Part shown: positions 5,333-10,769 of the stretch, one piece after another | Layout: the number at the start of each line of letters is the position of its first letter | Position numbering within the stretch: position 1 is the first letter of the stretch | Assembly: GCA_019410445.1 (NCBI GenBank) | Contig: DXSO01000013.1 | Location: forward strand, 1 to 10,769 | Direction of reading: 5' to 3' | DNA: 10,769 bases | DNA from: Sutterella sp. | Lineage (GTDB): Bacteria; Pseudomonadota; Gammaproteobacteria; Burkholderiales; Burkholderiaceae_F | Program-made: the position numbers and the translations under genes | The notes under the pieces: generated by a model | The model's input: the letters and a program-made list of their open reading frames with translations, nothing else | Databases searched by the model: none | What the model was told of the DNA's origin: nothing

Positions 5333-6715
5333 TCAACGTCGCCCGAAGCCGCCGAAGCGACCTCCGAGCTGGCCGAGCGCGCGCATCATTTTGGCCATAC
5401 CGCCTTTTTGCATGTGCTTCATGACATCGCGGGTTTGTTCGAACTGTTTGAGCAGGCGGTTGACTTCCTGAACAGAGACGCCGGCGCCGGCGGCGATGCG
5501 GCGTTTCCGGCTTGCTTTAATGATTTCAGGGTTGCGCCGTTCCTTGGGGGTCATGGAATTGATGATGCCCTCGGTGCGCCGGATCTGCTTGGCCGCGTCT
5601 TTGTCGTTGACATGTGCGGCAGCCTGTTGAAACTGAGCAGGAAGTTTCTCGATGATCCCCGAAATCGGGCCCATGTTTTTCATTTGCGAAATCTGACCCT
5701 TGAAGTCCTCAAGGTCAAACTTGTCACCGGACTTGATTTTTTTGGCCAGTTTTTCAACCGTCTGTTGGTCGACGGTTTTTTGCACATCTCGTACAAGCGA
5801 GACGATATCGCCCATGCCGAGGATACGGCCGGCCATCTGCTCGGGGTTAAAGATTTCAAAGCCGTCGAGTTTTTCACCCATGCCGACGAACTTAATCGGC
5901 TTTCCGGTAATCATTCTCACGGAAAGTGCTGCGCCGCCTCGGCTGTCACCGTCCAGTTTTGTGAGAACCACGCCGGTCAGAGCCAAACGTTCGTTGAAGG
6001 CTCGAGCAGTATTGACTGCATCTTGGCCAAGCATGGCGTCAATGACAAAAAGCGTTTCTGCCGGTTTGAGGAAGTCAGCCAATTCGCTTACTTCCTGCAT
6101 CATGGCTTCGTCAATGGCTAGGCGACCGGCCGTATCGACAATGAGGACGTCATAGAAGTGGCGTTTAGCGTGGTCAAGGGCGAGACGAGCGATTTCCAAC
6201 GGTTTTTGATCCGGCGTGGATTCAAAAAAGTCGGCACCAGCTTGCGCCGAGACCGTTCTCAACTGATCGATGGCCGCAGGGCGGTACACGTCAGCAGAAA
6301 CTGTCAGAACCTTTTTCTTTAGGTTTTCCTTGAGCCACTTGGCAATTTTGGCCGCACTGGTGGTTTTACCCGAACCCTGAAGGCCGGCCAGCAGAATGAT
6401 GGCCGGGGGTTGCACGGCCAGGTTGATCTGACGTTCTTTTTCGGGGACATCACCGCCGATGACGGCCGTGAGCTCGCGCTCGACAACACCCACCAGAGCT
6501 TGTCCGGGGTTGAGTTTGCCGACGACTTCTTCGCCGAGAGCTTTTTCTTTGATACGACTGGTTAGGTCGCGAACGACAGGCAGGGCCACGTCGGCTTCCA
6601 AAAGTGCCAGACGCACTTCGCGCAGCATGTCGCGCGTATTTTCTTCGGTCAGGCGAGCCTGTCCGCGCATGGTTTTGACGATGCGCGAAAGGCGCGAGCT
6701 CAGATTCTCAAGCAT
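5333..6715 (-). CDS. ffh: Signal recognition particle protein Ffh
   Basis: Ffh with 4.5S RNA binds hydrophobic signal sequences on ribosomes and docks with FtsY at the inner membrane. The 460-residue protein has all three domains: an N helical bundle (1-90, with the ALLEADVALPVV motif at 37-48), the G domain with G1 GLQGSGKTT (111-119), DTAGR (194-198) and TKLDGD (252-257), the linker DGFEIFNPEQMAGRILGMGD (284-303), and a methionine-rich M domain (about 325-460) with the RNA-binding stretch SRKRRIAAGAGVSVQEVNR. The tail is Gly/Arg rich (GGRFGGFGRR). Length is normal. The ATG at 6715 has no obvious Shine-Dalgarno sequence. It is the first gene of the operon with the methyltransferase, rnhA and dnaQ, and diverges from ypjD. 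Confidence 0.98.
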   Translation of the reverse strand: MLENLSSRLSRIVKTMRGQARLTEENTRDMLREVRLALLEADVALPVVRDLTSRIKEKALGEEVVGKLNPGQALVGVVERELTAVIGGDVPEKERQINLAVQPPAIILLAGLQGSGKTTSAAKIAKWLKENLKKKVLTVSADVYRPAAIDQLRTVSAQAGADFFESTPDQKPLEIARLALDHAKRHFYDVLIVDTAGRLAIDEAMMQEVSELADFLKPAETLFVIDAMLGQDAVNTARAFNERLALTGVVLTKLDGDSRGGAALSVRMITGKPIKFVGMGEKLDGFEIFNPEQMAGRILGMGDIVSLVRDVQKTVDQQTVEKLAKKIKSGDKFDLEDFKGQISQMKNMGPISGIIEKLPAQFQQAAAHVNDKDAAKQIRRTEGIINSMTPKERRNPEIIKASRKRRIAAGAGVSVQEVNRLLKQFEQTRDVMKHMQKGGMAKMMRALGQLGGRFGGFGRR

Positions 6716-6750
6716 GAAACGAAAACAGCAGCAAAGGCTAAAAAAATGAA

Positions 6751-6779
6751 TGAATACGATTGTGAATGCCTAAACTCGA
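6751..6779 (-). promoter_or_regulatory. Weak candidate promoter for ffh
   Basis: On the minus strand TCGAGT (6779-6774) and TATTCA (6756-6751) are spaced by 17 bp, and transcription would start about 30 nt before the ffh ATG. Both boxes are only partial matches to sigma70 consensus, so this is a tentative call. Confidence 0.27.
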
Positions 6780-6809
6780 CAGAAAGCGAACCACTCTTAA
6801 GGTTCCTGA

Positions 6810-6837
6810 TGGACAGGCTCGACTAGAATCGTACAAA
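6810..6837 (+). promoter_or_regulatory. Weak candidate promoter for the ypjD-mscS operon
   Basis: TGGACA (6810-6815, five of six bases of the -35 consensus) is followed after 16 bp by TACAAA (6832-6837). Transcription would start near 6844, leaving a leader of about 160 nt before the chosen ypjD start. That leader (6844-7007) has an open reading frame in phase with ypjD but no convincing extra domain. I see only short imperfect hairpins there (for example TTTCC/GGAAA near 6866-6880). Confidence 0.25.
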
Positions 6838-7007
6838 GAGAGGTTGTTTTGCTTTTCAAGGACGTTTTTTCCATTTCGGAAACAACGTTTGCGAGAGCTG
6901 TGGCAAACACGCGAGCGAGTATTTTAAAGCACTGTGCCTGCCGATATTGCGCGCTCGAGAAAACATCCTTGCAGATGTGCGGTTTTTATTTTTGGGATAA
7001 CTCTCAG

Positions 7008-7823
7008 ATGGCTCTGAGCGAAATTTTGCTAGTGATTGCCGCCTTGGCTTACCTTGTGTGCGGCGTTGGCATTGTCAAAGTCTTGAATTCACCCGATGCA
7101 GTGGCACCGACGTGGCTAAGAAGCATAGGCTTTGTCGGTTTTGCGGCGCATGCCGCAGGGGTGTTGACGGACATGTTTGCAAGCGAGGCTATTCGCTTTG
7201 GCTTCGGCATGGCCGCTTCTGCTTTGCTGTGTATGGCTGTTGCCATTGTTTTGGTCGAAAGTCTCGTGCATCGCATTAACGGATTGATGGGACTAGTCAT
7301 CACCGTTTCGGCTTTTGGAACAGCACTGCCGGTTGTTTTTCAGGGAGAGCTATATCCGGCCGGAGAATGGACGGTGCTCTTTCGCGTTCACCTGTTGATG
7401 GCTCTGGCGGCATATGCATTCATGACGATCGCGGTCATTCAGGCGATCCTTCTCATGCGAAAGGAGCGCGAGGTTGCCAATCCGGCCACGCTCAATCAGG
7501 GCGGTCTCATTTCCAGCATGCCGAGTCTTTTGGCAATGGAACGAATTCTTTTCCGTATTGTGGGTTGCGGCTTTGTTTGCTTGACTCTCGTGTTGATTCT
7601 CGGTGCGATGGCAACGTATGAACTTCACCAGACCTACTTTATTTTCGAGCACAAAACAATTCTGACGTGGTTGTCTTGGGTTGTCTTTGCCATTTTGTTG
7701 GCGGGACGCTATTTCTTGGGGTGGCGTAAGAAAAAAGCCTTGACCTGGTTCTGGGCTGGAATCATTTTCCTGGCTGTAGCCTATCTTGTGTATCGCTTTA
7801 TTCTTGATGCGATGATTCATTGA
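7008..7823 (+). CDS. ypjD: YpjD/CcsA-like cytochrome c assembly-family membrane protein
   Basis: This inner-membrane protein of 271 residues belongs to the CcsA/ResC/HemX-like group, whose cytochrome-maturation members handle haem; the function of the YpjD branch is unclear. About eight hydrophobic helices are visible (near 4-24, 36-55, 66-86, 93-111, 127-150, 182-203, 217-237 and 247-266). Family marks are FRVHLLMALAAYAFM (H128), and EHKTILTWLSWVVFA (H215) followed by GRYFLGWRKKKAL. E. coli ypjD also sits beside ffh, which supports the call. The frame is open upstream to a TTG at 6849. The extra 53 residues are Cys/Arg rich and not membrane-like, so I chose ATG 7008 (MALSEILLVIAALAY), although its ribosome site is weak. 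It probably leads a five-gene operon. Confidence 0.85.
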   Translation: MALSEILLVIAALAYLVCGVGIVKVLNSPDAVAPTWLRSIGFVGFAAHAAGVLTDMFASEAIRFGFGMAASALLCMAVAIVLVESLVHRINGLMGLVITVSAFGTALPVVFQGELYPAGEWTVLFRVHLLMALAAYAFMTIAVIQAILLMRKEREVANPATLNQGGLISSMPSLLAMERILFRIVGCGFVCLTLVLILGAMATYELHQTYFIFEHKTILTWLSWVVFAILLAGRYFLGWRKKKALTWFWAGIIFLAVAYLVYRFILDAMIH

Positions 7824-7834
7824 GAGTTTGTGTT

Positions 7835-8086
7835 ATGGGACGGATCTTATTCTGGGTGATTCTGGCTGTTTTGCTGTACATAGCCTTTGCTTTTGCAAGA
7901 AAGCGTCGGAGTGCGCGTGTTGAAAGCGACAAGAAGCAGGACGGCAGAAGATCGCGGTTTATGTCGGCGATGACCGAGTGCCCGGAATGCGGAGCCTACT
8001 TTCCTGAGGAAGAGGCCGTTTTAGGCGATGGGAAAGCATACTGTTCCGAGCGTTGCCGCAAGAAAGCCCGCTCTCGAAAAGCCTGA
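7835..8086 (+). CDS. Small membrane-anchored zinc-ribbon protein (PP0621-like)
   Basis: This 83-residue protein has one N-terminal transmembrane helix (residues 4-20, RILFWVILAVLLYIAFA). A strongly basic stretch (ARKRRSARVESDKKQDGRRSR) follows, then a cytoplasmic zinc-binding module with C49, C52, C70 and C74 (CPECG...YCSERC). The charge pattern suggests an N-out, C-in orientation. It resembles the PP0621 family of small proteins often found beside ampD in proteobacteria; the function is unknown. ATG 7835 is preferred because GAGAG lies 8 nt upstream and the helix starts right after it; a TTG at 7820 would add five residues. It begins 11 nt after ypjD and ends 10 nt before the chosen ampD start, so it is operonic. 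Confidence 0.8.
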   Translation: MGRILFWVILAVLLYIAFAFARKRRSARVESDKKQDGRRSRFMSAMTECPECGAYFPEEEAVLGDGKAYCSERCRKKARSRKA

Positions 8087-8096
8087 AAGTTGCGCC

Positions 8097-8717
8097 GTGT
8101 TTTCCTTTGATTCGCAAGGCTGGCTTTCAGGAATTGAATGCCTTCCAAGTCCTTACTTCAATGAACGACCTTCACAGGATGCCTGCCCGCATGTTGTGGT
8201 GGTGCACAACATTTCGTTGCCGCCACAACGCTTTGCAACGGGACTTGTGAAGGATTTGTTCATGGGGACGTTGGATGTAACGCAGGATGAGTCATTGAGT
8301 GATCTCAAGGGACTGCGCGTCTCGAGTCATTTTTTCATTGAACGTACCGGGCACATCATTCAATTTGTCAGTTGTGACAAACGAGCTTGGCATGCCGGCG
8401 TAAGTCGATTCAACGGACGCGACAACTGCAATGACTTCTCCATTGGTATTGAACTTGAGGGGACGGATTTAGAACCTTTTGAAGACGCTCAATACCACGG
8501 ACTTAACGCACTTTTGAGTGCGATTGATGCAAAATATTCCCTCAGCCATGTCGTCGGGCACAGTGACATCGCGCCTGGACGCAAAACGGATCCGGGTCCG
8601 CATTTTGATTGGGTAAGGTTGTTCCGCAATCGATCCGCTTTCGGCAGTCCGGATTTCCCCGGTGCTGCCGCCCGCATGCAGCTGAGTATTCTTGAACAAA
8701 GTTTTAGTCGCGTCTGA
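8097..8717 (+). CDS. ampD: 1,6-anhydro-N-acetylmuramyl-L-alanine amidase AmpD
   Basis: AmpD is the cytoplasmic zinc amidase that removes the peptide from anhydro-muropeptides during cell-wall recycling. In species with an AmpC/AmpR system its loss induces beta-lactamase. The protein (206 residues) aligns from memory with E. coli AmpD along its length: GWLSGIECLPSPYFNERP (8-25), VVVHNISLPP with zinc ligand H37, RVSSHFFIERTG, RAWHAGVSRF, CNDFSIGIELEGTD (E119), then GHSDIAPGRKTDPGP with zinc ligands H155 and D165 and K163. No signal peptide is seen, as expected. I chose GTG 8097 since E. coli AmpD also starts just before GWL; it lies 10 nt after the previous stop. An ATG at 8028 inside the upstream gene would add 23 atypical residues. 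Confidence 0.93.
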   Translation: MFSFDSQGWLSGIECLPSPYFNERPSQDACPHVVVVHNISLPPQRFATGLVKDLFMGTLDVTQDESLSDLKGLRVSSHFFIERTGHIIQFVSCDKRAWHAGVSRFNGRDNCNDFSIGIELEGTDLEPFEDAQYHGLNALLSAIDAKYSLSHVVGHSDIAPGRKTDPGPHFDWVRLFRNRSAFGSPDFPGAAARMQLSILEQSFSRV

Positions 8718-8754
8718 GTCGATTTCAGGCGCAGGGACAACTTTTCCGGTTTAT

Positions 8755-8767
8755 CGCCTCAAAGGCG
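8755..8767 (+). repeat. Short hairpin just before the yggT ribosome site
   Basis: CGCCT (8755-8759) pairs with AGGCG (8763-8767) around a 3-nt loop, 2 nt before the GGAG ribosome site of yggT (8770-8773). It could modulate access to that site. No T-run follows, so it is not a terminator. The stem is short and may be chance. Confidence 0.3.
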
Positions 8768-8780
8768 CCGGAGTGTGGAC

Positions 8781-9320
8781 ATGTACGCAATTTTTTCATT
8801 TATTACAGGACTCATTGGAAGTCTGCTGCTGCTACGTGCTTGGTGTTGGACACTTGCCATAACGCCGCGCGATCCGGTTGTTGGTTTCATTTGGAAGGCA
8901 ACGGATTGGCTTGTAAATCCGTTGGGCTTTGTCGTTCGTCCTCGCGGAAACTGGGACTGGCCCTCGTTGTTGGCGACGGCTTTTGTGGCGTTGGTTCAGG
9001 TTTGGGCAGGTCGCGAGCTTATGGGTTTTCCTGCGACAGCGACGTCTTTTATCGTGGCGATTGCGGCCATGATGTTGCGTTGGCTTGTTGACTTGCTGAT
9101 TTGGGGCACAATTCTTTATTGCATCTTGTCGTTTTTTGCCACTCGTTGGTCGGGATATATGGCGCTTTTGGGTACTTTGCTTGACCCGTTCCTTCAACCG
9201 TTTCGTCGCTTGCTTCCGCCGATCAAGGGGTTTGATCTCTCGCCGATTCTTTTTTTCCTATTGTTGAATTTGGCACTGCGTTTCTTGGTGCCGGCGAGTA
9301 TGGGACTCTATGTTTTTTGA
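8781..9320 (+). CDS. yggT: YggT-family inner-membrane protein
   Basis: YggT proteins are small integral membrane proteins of unclear molecular function, linked in some bacteria to osmotic-shock tolerance and in others to division or envelope organisation. The 179-residue protein has two similar halves, each with a hydrophobic helix followed by a proline-bearing amphipathic segment: DPVVGFIWKATDWLVNPLGF (about 31-50) and LDPFLQPFRRLLPPI (about 134-148). The ending FDLSPILFFLLLNLALRFL is typical of the family. About five helices are visible. ATG 8781 is chosen because GGAG lies 7 nt upstream; a GTG two codons earlier is possible. It follows ampD after 63 bp and precedes the mechanosensitive channel gene by 11 bp, and that pairing fits an osmotic role. 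Confidence 0.88.
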   Translation: MYAIFSFITGLIGSLLLLRAWCWTLAITPRDPVVGFIWKATDWLVNPLGFVVRPRGNWDWPSLLATAFVALVQVWAGRELMGFPATATSFIVAIAAMMLRWLVDLLIWGTILYCILSFFATRWSGYMALLGTLLDPFLQPFRRLLPPIKGFDLSPILFFLLLNLALRFLVPASMGLYVF

Positions 9321-9331
9321 GTAGCTGAAAT

Positions 9332-10732
9332 ATGACCAATTCCACCAGTGCGCTTTCCTCCGTGAGTTCGACAGATAACGTAGCTGAAGCAGCTGCCGAT
9401 GTTGTGGCAACACCGACTGTTTCGATTATCGATGAAATCGTCACGTCGTTCTCGAGTGTCTTTGGCAGTACGCAGTCGTTCGTGCAGCTGGGGCTGATTG
9501 TGTTTGCTGCTCTCGTGGCACTGATTGTGCATAAGGTTGTCGGTGCTCGAGTCAAGGCTGCTGTGGTGTACGTTGGCTCTGTCGGATGGAAGCAAAAGTT
9601 GGCAAGAATTCTGCTCAACACCATTTACGACATTCTGTTTTCCGCGACGGCTGCGGTGTTGTTGTCGTTGTGCGTTGGGGTGCTGTCGACCTCGGGACTT
9701 ATTGGCGAGAGCAGCGACCTGATATTGATCCGCTTTGCGTACCAAATTTTTTATGCCTGGGCGCTTTTGTTGGTGCTGATGCAGTTCTTAGGAGCGCTTT
9801 TGGGCGGAAAGATGTTTGCACGAGGCCTGCGGCGCATTGTTGGGGTGGCATTCTGGGTATTGGCCGCTCTTCAGATCATTGATGTGCTGCCTGCCATCGT
9901 TGACTGGATGAAAATCACACAGCTGCCGATCGGTTCCGACAAGCTCACGGTTTGGGCTCTGTTGGTGGGGTTGATCACACTGTTTTTGTCTTTGGCCGTT
10001 GCAGCCCGCATTGCTGATTTTTGTGAAAACGCCATCATGGGCATGCCGGATATGGAGATGAATATCCGGGTTGTCTTTGCTCGTTTGTGCCGTGTCGCGC
10101 TGTTGGTGCTCGGTGTTCTTATCGGCTTGTCGAGCGCAGGGATCAATCTCACGATTCTTTCTGTGTTTGGCGGCGCCGTTGGTGTGGGTATTGGCTTCGG
10201 CATGCAGAAGATTGCATCGAATTACATCTCAGGCTTCATTATTTTGTGCGACAAATCAGTAAAAATCGGTGATTTGGTAGAAGTGAGCGGCTTTTCGGGC
10301 ATTATCACGCAAATCAACACCCGTTATTCTGTCTTGCGCAACACTTCTGGCGAAGAGCTGATCGTTCCCAATGAAAATTTCGTTACCGGCAGCGTGAAGA
10401 ATTTCTCTCACTCCGATGCTGCTTCTTTGGTAACGGTCAATGTTTCCTGCGCCTATGAGAGCAACGTGGATGAAGCGCTTCGCATTCTTTTCGACTGCGT
10501 GGTGGCTCATCCGCGAACTCTCAACGAGCCCAATCGCAAACCATGGGTTGCCGTGACCGAATTTGCGGCCAGCGGTATCAATCTTCGTGCCGGATTATGG
10601 ATTGCCGACCCGCGCCAAGGTACTCTTGTGCTTAAAAGCGACATTATGCGTGCCGTGCAAAAGGCCTATGGCGAAGCCGGCATCGAAATTCCCTACGACA
10701 AGCTTGACGTCACGATCAAGAACGCATCGTGA
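9332..10732 (+). CDS. MscS-family mechanosensitive ion channel
   Basis: The gene encodes a stretch-gated channel that would release solutes from the cytoplasm on osmotic downshock. The 466-residue protein has a Ser/Thr-rich N-terminus (1-48), about six to seven hydrophobic helices, and the MscS pore and beta domain. The pore helix is TILSVFGGAVGVGIGFGMQK (274-293) with its Gly/Ala packing, followed by IASNYISGFIILCDKSVKIGD (294-314) and VEVSGFSGIITQINTRYSVLRN (316-337). IVPNENFVTGSVKNFS (344-359) leads to the C-terminal vestibule. It is longer than E. coli MscS (286 residues) because of extra N-terminal helices, like YbdG-type relatives. ATG 9332 has a weak ribosome site (AGCTGAAAT). Which MscS subfamily it joins is uncertain. 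Confidence 0.92.
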   Translation: MTNSTSALSSVSSTDNVAEAAADVVATPTVSIIDEIVTSFSSVFGSTQSFVQLGLIVFAALVALIVHKVVGARVKAAVVYVGSVGWKQKLARILLNTIYDILFSATAAVLLSLCVGVLSTSGLIGESSDLILIRFAYQIFYAWALLLVLMQFLGALLGGKMFARGLRRIVGVAFWVLAALQIIDVLPAIVDWMKITQLPIGSDKLTVWALLVGLITLFLSLAVAARIADFCENAIMGMPDMEMNIRVVFARLCRVALLVLGVLIGLSSAGINLTILSVFGGAVGVGIGFGMQKIASNYISGFIILCDKSVKIGDLVEVSGFSGIITQINTRYSVLRNTSGEELIVPNENFVTGSVKNFSHSDAASLVTVNVSCAYESNVDEALRILFDCVVAHPRTLNEPNRKPWVAVTEFAASGINLRAGLWIADPRQGTLVLKSDIMRAVQKAYGEAGIEIPYDKLDVTIKNAS

Positions 10733-10769
10733 CGACCGGAAGAACTAGCCGAAACGACCGTTGACGTAA

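Noticed and set aside
5408..6121. A 237-codon plus-strand open frame opposite ffh
   Set aside because: It lies wholly within a complete and well-conserved ffh, and its His/Phe-rich product looks like a reverse-strand artefact.
9308..9745. A 145-codon minus-strand open frame opposite the start of the MscS-family gene
   Set aside because: Its protein is rich in Ser, His, Asn and Arg without any domain, and the plus strand encodes the channel without interruption.
10733..10769. A possible next gene starting at a GTG that overlaps the MscS-family stop
   Set aside because: That frame reaches a stop after about 11 codons, with no ribosome site. The last 37 bases show nothing I can support.

Overview
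The window reads as a chromosomal core region of a Gram-negative betaproteobacterium. A Burkholderiales member is most likely, perhaps one of the moderate-GC host-associated lineages such as Sutterellaceae. This placement is inference from protein style (Ffh with a GRFGGFGRR tail, MetNI, AmpD, a PP0621-type small protein), from gene order, and from a base composition that looks near 50% GC by eye. No phage, transposon, CRISPR, toxin or plasmid gene was seen, and nearly all the DNA is explained by housekeeping genes.

Left part (1-3371), all genes on the minus strand. In transcription order there is a methionine ABC importer pair (metN, metI, overlapping by 11 bp) ended by a large hairpin with a T-rich tract. 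Next comes a stand-alone flavodoxin-like protein with two 4Fe-4S motifs. Then follow a tRNA-Gly(CCC) with its own good promoter and terminator, and the 5' part of trmB, which runs off the left edge. No metQ substrate-binding gene lies next to metNI. The 210 bp upstream of metN holds the dnaQ terminator and a set of inverted repeats around a candidate promoter.

Middle (3372-6715), a compact minus-strand operon: ffh (SRP GTPase), a YafS-like methyltransferase, rnhA (RNase HI) and dnaQ (DNA polymerase III epsilon proofreading subunit), closed by a perfect 10-bp hairpin. The methyltransferase-rnhA-dnaQ block matches the conserved yafS/rnhA/dnaQ neighbourhood of proteobacteria, here placed directly after ffh.

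Right part (7008-10732), a plus-strand operon diverging from ffh: a YpjD/CcsA-like eight-helix membrane protein, a small membrane-anchored zinc-ribbon protein (PP0621-like), ampD (cytoplasmic anhydro-muropeptide amidase), yggT and a large MscS-family mechanosensitive channel. Most intergenic gaps are about 11 bp, so the five genes are probably co-transcribed. The common thread is the cell envelope: muropeptide recycling, membrane proteins and osmotic protection.

The points most worth a second look are modest: the structured metN leader, the lack of promoter space between the tRNA terminator and trmB, the orphan metNI, the uncharacterised zinc-ribbon membrane protein, and the methyltransferase with a weak SAM-binding motif. 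I found no convincing evidence of a new multi-gene system.
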